Both the position numbers and the translations under genes were made by a program. Positions 7,611 through 11,735 of a DNA stretch of 11,735 bases are shown piece after piece. A model generated the notes under the pieces. The model had not been told where the DNA came from, did no database searches, and was given only the letters and a program-made list of their open reading frames with translations. Origin of the DNA: Yoonia sp. GTDB lineage: Bacteria > Pseudomonadota > Alphaproteobacteria > Rhodobacterales > Rhodobacteraceae. Each line of letters opens with the position of its first letter. Position 1 is the stretch's first letter. The DNA lies in the NCBI GenBank assembly GCA_028822885.1, contig JAPKCP010000076.1, forward strand, positions 1 through 11,735, in the 5' to 3' direction.

Positions 7611-8687
7611 ATGATGAAATCACTTCTGACCGGTGCGACGCTCGCGCTTGGCATGACGACCGCTGCATTTGCAGACGGCCATGAGCCTACAAAATTGGGC
7701 TTTGTTTTTGTAGGCCCCGTTGGCGACGGTGGCTGGACTTATGAGCACAACAAAGGCCGTTTGGCCGTTGAAGAGCATTTTGGCGACGCGGTTGAAACCG
7801 TCTTCGTGGAAAGCGTTCCAGAAGGTCCAGACGCAGAACGCGTGATGACACAGATGGCGCTGGACGGTGCTGATCTGATCTTCACAACGTCGTTCGGCTA
7901 CATGGACCAGACGATTAACATCGCGGGTAAATTCCCAGATGTGAAATTTGAGCATGCGACGGGCTACAAGCAGGCCGATAACGTGTCGGTATATTCCGCG
8001 CGTTTCTATGAAGGTCGCGCCGTGCAGGGCCACATTGCGGGTCAGATGACTGAAAGCAATATCATCGGCTACATTGCTTCGTTTCCGATCCCAGAAGTTA
8101 TCCGTGGCATCAACGCTGCGTATATCCACGCTCAAGAAGTGAACCCTGACGTCGAGTTTAAGATCGTCTGGGCCTACACATGGTTCGATCCTGCCAAAGA
8201 AGCTGAAGCGGCCACTGTTCTGATTGAACAAGGTGCGGACGTGATTTTGCAACACACCGATTCCACTGCGCCACAAGCAGCGGCTCAAGCGGCTGGTAAT
8301 GTGACAACATTCGGTCAGGCTTCTGACATGTCCCAGTTTGCGCCGTACCCACGCGTTTCATCTATCATTGACGATTGGGCACCGTACTACATCGCACGTA
8401 CCCAAGCTGTGATTGATGGCACGTGGGAAAGCACAAGCACGTGGGATGGTATCGGCGCTGGCATGGTTGGCATCGGTGAAATCTCTGACGCTGTACCGGC
8501 TGAGATCAAAGCATCCGCCGAAGCATTGCGCGATAGCCTGTCTGACGGCAGCTACCACGCGTTCACGGGTCCACTGAACAAGCAAGACGGCTCCGTCTTC
8601 TTGGGCGACGGTGAAACGGCTGATGACGGCACGCTTGCTGGCATGAACTTCTACGTTGAAGGTATCGTGGGCGACATCCCACAGTAA
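7611..8687 (+). CDS. BMP-family periplasmic purine/nucleoside-binding protein
   Basis: This 358-residue secreted protein is the substrate receptor of the importer. The N-terminus (MMKSLLTGATLALGMTTAAFA) is a type I signal peptide, probably cut after Ala21 before DGHEP. There is no lipobox cysteine, so the mature protein (about 337 residues) should be soluble in the periplasm, unlike PnrA lipoproteins. The BMP fold shows in GFVFVGPVGDGGWTYEHNKGR near residues 30-50, which carries the family's purine-site-type Gly-Trp and His, and in SFGYMDQT, GQASDMSQFAP and GIGAGMVGIGE. Related proteins are known to bind purine bases or nucleosides; the ligand here is inferred from that and from xdhABC upstream. 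ATG 7611 has GGGGA at 7598-7602. ATG 7614 is an alternative, and the earlier in-frame ATG 7596 would put extra residues before the signal peptide. Codon use looks more C-ending than in its neighbours, consistent with high expression. Confidence 0.94.
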   Translation: MMKSLLTGATLALGMTTAAFADGHEPTKLGFVFVGPVGDGGWTYEHNKGRLAVEEHFGDAVETVFVESVPEGPDAERVMTQMALDGADLIFTTSFGYMDQTINIAGKFPDVKFEHATGYKQADNVSVYSARFYEGRAVQGHIAGQMTESNIIGYIASFPIPEVIRGINAAYIHAQEVNPDVEFKIVWAYTWFDPAKEAEAATVLIEQGADVILQHTDSTAPQAAAQAAGNVTTFGQASDMSQFAPYPRVSSIIDDWAPYYIARTQAVIDGTWESTSTWDGIGAGMVGIGEISDAVPAEIKASAEALRDSLSDGSYHAFTGPLNKQDGSVFLGDGETADDGTLAGMNFYVEGIVGDIPQ

Positions 8688-8707
8688 GCTCTTTGCGACA
8701 TGATTTG

Positions 8708-8739
8708 AAAAGGGCCTGCCGTTTGGTGGGCCTTTTTTT
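8708..8739 (+). terminator. Intrinsic terminator of the purine operon
   Basis: An imperfect hairpin lies 20 nt after the binding-protein stop. The arm AAAAGG, a bulged G and CCTGCC (8708-8720) pairs with GGTGGGCCTTTT (8725-8736) around the loop GTTT. The stem has 12 pairs, two of them G-U. It runs into seven T residues (8733-8739). The upstream A run pairs with part of the T tract, as in strong intrinsic terminators. On the opposite strand the hairpin is followed by only four T residues, so it may also weakly terminate the converging gene at 8754-9350. Confidence 0.9.
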
Positions 8740-8753
8740 GTTGGGTATGCGGA

Positions 8754-9350
8754 TTAGGCGAGCCGCTTGCGATATCGTGTTGCGGTTAAGCGGTCGGACA
8801 CTGCGCATGACTTACTGTCGATGAACCCGTTTCCACGCATGTATGTGCGAATTGCAGTGTCACCGACCAAGACGCCAGCCCCCTTTGGGTAGACCATCCA
8901 AAGGTGTTTTTCGGGATGACGTTCGGCCAATGCTGCGGTTTCGGTAAGATCGCGGTCAGTTGTGATGATTGCTAAAATTTGCCCAGCTAACGCGATGTCA
9001 TCGGAGGTAGCACCAGCAAGCGCAGTTAAGAGGTCTGCATCGGCAACGTTTCCGCGCACAAATGCAAGCTGCTTGGTGGAAACCCCCAGCTTTAGGGCTA
9101 ACGTCGGCGGTGCCTTGCGTAGGGCGGTCACCCATCGCTTTGCGTCAATGGTATTGAATTCTATCAAGAGGGGTTCGCCGGCGACGACGAGCGTAACACC
9201 CTCAGAGATTTGGTGAATTTCAGTGATGTTGGCGCGAGGAAGGTCTGCCCTGATATTTCCGCGCAGGTTAAGCGACTTTCCATCGAGGTGAAGTTTCACC
9301 TCTGCTATCTCGCCGCGCCAGTGGCATGTCGCTACTGCGTCGCGTCCCAT
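8754..9350 (-). CDS. Two-domain hypothetical protein with DUF3052-like C-terminal half
   Basis: This 198-residue cytoplasmic protein has no signal peptide or membrane segment, and its function is unknown. Residues 1 to about 78 look beta-rich (WRGEIAEVKLHLDGKSLNLRG, then GVTLVVAGEPLLIEF) and end in a short helix, DAKRWVTAL. That layout could suit a PH-like or barrel domain, but this is a guess. The linker APPTLALKLGV leads to a C-terminal half (about 85-198) resembling the DUF3052 family: an alternating alpha/beta stretch, then HLWMVYPKG (149-157), IRTYMRGNGFIDSKSCAVS (167-185) and a basic tail. The start at 9350 was chosen because AAGGGA (complement of 9359-9364) lies upstream. The frame stays open to 9599, but that extension would cover the start of the divergent reductase gene. 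The DUF3052 link is from remembered motifs, not a search. Confidence 0.8.
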   Translation of the reverse strand: MGRDAVATCHWRGEIAEVKLHLDGKSLNLRGNIRADLPRANITEIHQISEGVTLVVAGEPLLIEFNTIDAKRWVTALRKAPPTLALKLGVSTKQLAFVRGNVADADLLTALAGATSDDIALAGQILAIITTDRDLTETAALAERHPEKHLWMVYPKGAGVLVGDTAIRTYMRGNGFIDSKSCAVSDRLTATRYRKRLA

Positions 9351-9396
9351 GAGGTTTCCCTTTTCCCAGCTTCCATCCTGTGTAAAGTCTAAACCT
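9351..9396. promoter_or_regulatory. 46-nt divergent intergenic region, presumed to hold both promoters
   Basis: Only 46 nt separate the starts of the minus-strand hypothetical gene and the plus-strand aldo/keto reductase, so both promoters must lie here or inside the coding ends. On the minus strand, TTGTGA (complement of 9410-9415) and TAGACT (complement of 9386-9391) sit 18 nt apart as a weak -35/-10 candidate. On the plus strand, TAAAGT at 9383-9388 is a weak -10 candidate without a good -35. Both are matches by eye and may be chance. No operator palindrome was seen. Confidence 0.3.
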
Positions 9397-10332
9397 ATGG
9401 AACAGCATCTCACAACCGCCTCGGGCGACCCGCTTTCACGCCTTACGTTTGGCACCATGCAATTTGGGGGCACGGCTGATGCGGTGGACTCGCGGGCAAT
9501 GTACGATGCCGCGCGAGCGGCGAGCATTAACCACTTTGATACTGCTGTTGGGTATACGGATGGCAGGTCGGAAAAGCTGTTAGGTCCGATGGTCAGCACT
9601 GAGCGGGATGCGATCTACCTTGCAACAAAAGTTGCATATATGGGTGGTGCGGGGCGTGCGAATATCACGACCATGTTTGATCAATGCCGTAGCCAACTTG
9701 GCCTTGATACCGTCGATCTGTTGTATCTGCACCGTTTCGATGACGAGACCCCACTTGAAGAGACCTTTAGCACAATGGCTGGGCTGCAACAGGCAGGCCT
9801 GATCCGTCATATCGGTGTGTCGAACTACGCAGCATGGCAGGTGATGAAGGCCCAAGCTGTCGCCAAATCGCTGGGCACTAAGATTGATGTGATTCAACCG
9901 ATGTATTCGCTGGTGAAACGTCAGGCTGAGGTTGAAATTTTCCCAATGTCTGTTGATCAAGGGATCAAGATTGTCCCCTATTCACCGCTCGGTGGTGGGT
10001 TGTTGACTGGTAAATACGCGGCTGGCGAAACAGGCCGCTTGACGGATGATGAACGCTACAAGCAACGATATGATGTCAACTGGATGCATGCCTGTGCTGC
10101 GTCCGTGGCAGAGATTGCGGCAGACCTTGGCACACATGCAGCAACACTTGCCGTGGCGTGGGCCGCGCGTCATGCGGCAATGCCGTCACCGATTATATCG
10201 GCCCGGTCTGTCGCGCAATTGACCCCGTCATTGGAGGCTGAGGGCCTTGAAATGAGTGATGCGCTTTATGCGAAATTGACTGCTTTGTCGGTGACACCTG
10301 CCCCTGCAACGGACCGGCTTGAAGAACTGTGA
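9397..10332 (+). CDS. Aldo/keto reductase, NADPH-dependent
   Basis: This 311-residue TIM-barrel oxidoreductase reduces (or in reverse oxidises) a carbonyl or alcohol with NAD(P)H. The full catalytic tetrad is visible: Asp48 and Tyr53 in HFDTAVGYTDGRSE, Lys78 in YLATKV and His112 in LLYLHRFD. IRHIGVSNYAAWQ (136-148) is the usual active-site loop. PYSPLGGGLLTGKY, followed by a basic/acidic segment and ISARSVAQL near the end, matches the cofactor-binding region of the YghZ/Tas-like branch. The ATG at 9397 gives the usual distance to the GTMQFG motif. An in-frame ATG at 9349 would add 16 unlikely residues. No clear Shine-Dalgarno sequence precedes 9397. The gene overlaps the FAD dehydrogenase gene by four bases (GTGA), so the two are co-translated. 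The family is secure, but the substrate cannot be read from sequence. Confidence 0.93.
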   Translation: MEQHLTTASGDPLSRLTFGTMQFGGTADAVDSRAMYDAARAASINHFDTAVGYTDGRSEKLLGPMVSTERDAIYLATKVAYMGGAGRANITTMFDQCRSQLGLDTVDLLYLHRFDDETPLEETFSTMAGLQQAGLIRHIGVSNYAAWQVMKAQAVAKSLGTKIDVIQPMYSLVKRQAEVEIFPMSVDQGIKIVPYSPLGGGLLTGKYAAGETGRLTDDERYKQRYDVNWMHACAASVAEIAADLGTHAATLAVAWAARHAAMPSPIISARSVAQLTPSLEAEGLEMSDALYAKLTALSVTPAPATDRLEEL

Positions 10333-11405
10333 TCGACTTTCTCATTATCGGGGGCGGTATCGCTGGCATATCAGCGGCAGCAAGATTGTCCCACTTGGGC
10401 AGTGTTGTGGTTTTGGAAAGTGAGGCGGCAATCGCCTACCACGCCTCAGGGCGGTCCGCCGCGATGTTTGAAGAAAACTACGGTAAAGCCTCTGTTATTG
10501 CCTTGAACAAAGCCAGCCGCACCTACCATGAAACGGCAAATGGTGGTGTGTTATCTCCGCGTGGTTTGATGATGATCGGCAAGGCGGATGAGTCTGACGC
10601 GTTTGATGCTGACACCAAAGCGATGCAATTGGATGAGATCAGCGTTGATGAGGCGCTTGGCATGATCCCAATTCTTGATCGGGCTGTCGTAACCCGCGCT
10701 TCATATCATGTTGGTGCTTGGGATATTGATACCGATCTGTTGATCCAGAACTTTGTGCGCGAATTGCGTGGAAATGGCGGTGTGATTGTCACAAACGCGG
10801 CGGTGACTGAAATGACCCGCACGGCAACAGGGTGGGAGGTTGCAGCAGGCGAGGTTTATGAGGCCCGCAACGTCGTGAACGCGGCTGGTGCTTGGGCGGA
10901 CAGGATCGCGACGATGGCGGGAATCGCTCCGCTCGGTTTTCAGCCTTACCGTCGGTCTATGGCACGAATCCCAGCACCCGGTGGGCACGACGTGTCTGCT
11001 TGGCCGATGCTGTTTGGACCGGGCGAAACGTGGTACGCAAAGGCCGATGCGGGCGCGTTGATTGTGTCCCCTGCCGAGGAAGACGCGACCGTCCCGCAAG
11101 ATGCTTGGGCCGAGGATATGGTGCTTGCCGAAGGGTTAGATCGTTATGCGCAACACGTGACGGAACCTGTGACCCGGTTGCTGTCATCATGGGCTGGATT
11201 GCGGACATTTGCGCCGGATCGGTCGCTCGTTTTGGGGCCATCCCCGCAGGATAAGACGTTCATCTGGTGTGCGGGGCAGGGTGGCTATGGCTTCCAAACG
11301 GCCCCTGCGGCGAGCAAACTCTTGGTGGATATTATCACGGGTCAACAGCCCGATTTGCCGGATGAAGTCGTGGCAACGCTGTTACCGCAACGCTTTGACG
11401 CTTAG
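10329..11405 (+). CDS. FAD-dependent amino-acid dehydrogenase (DAO superfamily, DauA-like)
   Basis: This 358-residue flavoprotein has an N-terminal dinucleotide-binding fold: FLIIGGGIAGISAAARL with GGGIAG at 8-13, and Glu30 for the FAD ribose. It has the family's FAD motif HASGRSAA (38-45). Along its length it resembles, from memory, Pseudomonas D-arginine dehydrogenase DauA: LSPRG, GAWDIDTDLL, VVNAAGAWADRIA, WAGLRTFAPD and GQGGYGFQT. Likely counterparts of DauA substrate-site residues are Tyr51, Arg209, Tyr236, Arg292 and Tyr320. However, the positions corresponding to DauA His48 and Glu87 appear to be Met46 and Leu82, which argues against D-arginine itself. A D-amino acid or other secondary amine is the likely substrate, oxidised to an imino acid that hydrolyses to a keto acid. 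It starts with GTG at 10329, overlapping the reductase stop. Its stop overlaps that of the opposing LysE-type gene. Confidence 0.88.
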   Translation: MIDFLIIGGGIAGISAAARLSHLGSVVVLESEAAIAYHASGRSAAMFEENYGKASVIALNKASRTYHETANGGVLSPRGLMMIGKADESDAFDADTKAMQLDEISVDEALGMIPILDRAVVTRASYHVGAWDIDTDLLIQNFVRELRGNGGVIVTNAAVTEMTRTATGWEVAAGEVYEARNVVNAAGAWADRIATMAGIAPLGFQPYRRSMARIPAPGGHDVSAWPMLFGPGETWYAKADAGALIVSPAEEDATVPQDAWAEDMVLAEGLDRYAQHVTEPVTRLLSSWAGLRTFAPDRSLVLGPSPQDKTFIWCAGQGGYGFQTAPAASKLLVDIITGQQPDLPDEVVATLLPQRFDA

Positions 11406-11735
11406 CTAGCGGGCAGGTCTTTGTAACCTTTAAAGACTAAAAGCAGCCCAACCCCAAACAAGCCCAGCCCACTGACTTTATCCACGTTGATCCGGGGTGC
11501 GAGAGTGGCTTGCACGAGGTACATCGCCAACATCGCGTATCTAAAAATGAACGCATTAACGAGGATCAGAAAGGTCATGCCATAGACAAGCGACTGAAAG
11601 CCAATGCTGATGCCGGGTGATATGAACCCGGGAAACAGGGCGATGAAGAACACAATGGCCTTGGTGTTGGTCACGCAGTAAAAGAAACCACCAAGAAAGG
11701 CTGATCGTTTGGCGTTGGTCTTTGGTGCATCATGG
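11402..11735 (-). CDS. LysE/RhtB-family amino-acid exporter, C-terminal part (5' end outside window)
   Basis: About 110 codons of an inner-membrane exporter are present; the frame stays open to the window edge, so the protein is truncated here by the window and not by mutation. The GTG at 11674 is not the start, because the frame continues upstream through KRSAFLGGFFYCVTNTKAIVFF. This matches the central LysE/RhtB motif FxxGFxxxxxNPKAxxFF, with Thr in place of the usual Pro (NTK). Hydrophobic segments follow: AIVFFIALFPGF, then FQSLVYGMTFLILVNAFIF, AMLAMYLV, and a final helix LGLFGVGLLLVFKGY near the C-terminus. This fits the last three or four helices of a roughly 200-residue, six-helix exporter. 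Family members export amino acids or homoserine lactones. The neighbouring amino-acid dehydrogenase fits the first role, but the substrate is not known. Confidence 0.88.
   Translation of the reverse strand, partial: HDAPKTNAKRSAFLGGFFYCVTNTKAIVFFIALFPGFISPGISIGFQSLVYGMTFLILVNAFIFRYAMLAMYLVQATLAPRINVDKVSGLGLFGVGLLLVFKGYKDLPAS

Noticed and set aside
9351..9599. N-terminal extension of the minus-strand hypothetical gene
   Set aside because: The extension would overlap the start of the aldo/keto reductase, including its Asp48/Tyr53 region, and the ATG at 9350 has a good ribosome binding site.

Overview
The window reads as ordinary chromosomal DNA of an alphaproteobacterium, most likely a marine member of the Rhodobacterales/Roseobacter group. 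This rests on the Rhodobacter-type split xanthine dehydrogenase (separate XdhA and XdhB followed by XdhC), the moderate GC content, and tightly packed genes with ATGA overlaps. The genus cannot be named from this sequence. No tRNA, rRNA, CRISPR array, insertion sequence or phage gene was seen.

Region 1 (1-8740, + strand) looks like one long transcription unit for purine uptake and oxidation. It starts inside xdhA (FAD subunit; the start lies outside the window). It continues with xdhB (molybdenum subunit) and xdhC (cofactor-insertion chaperone), and then a four-part nucleoside-type ABC importer: a double-domain ATPase, two permeases and a BMP-family periplasmic binding protein. Spacing is tight throughout: ATGA, 8-nt overlap, ATGA, 42-nt gap, TAATG, 37-nt gap. 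A strong intrinsic terminator follows the binding-protein gene. The importer would bring in a purine base or nucleoside, and xanthine dehydrogenase would oxidise hypoxanthine and xanthine to urate. The 42-nt gap between the ATPase and the first permease is bridged by a 19-codon mini-ORF with a strong ribosome binding site and a stop that overlaps the permease start.

Region 2 (8754-9350, - strand) holds one gene for a 198-residue protein of unknown function. Its C-terminal half resembles DUF3052-type proteins and its N-terminal half is beta-rich. It converges on the purine operon across the terminator and diverges from the next gene across only 46 nt.

Region 3 (9397-11405, + strand) is a two-gene unit joined by a GTGA overlap. 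It encodes an aldo/keto reductase and a FAD-dependent amino-acid dehydrogenase of the DauA/DAO type. A LysE/RhtB-type exporter gene (11402-11735, - strand, 5' end outside the window) runs tail-to-tail into it, with the two stop codons overlapping. Together these suggest amino-acid or amine catabolism and efflux, with the substrate unknown.

Most of the window is conventional. The points most worth a second look are the mini-ORF, the two-domain unknown protein, and the DauA-like dehydrogenase with altered substrate-site residues next to an aldo/keto reductase.
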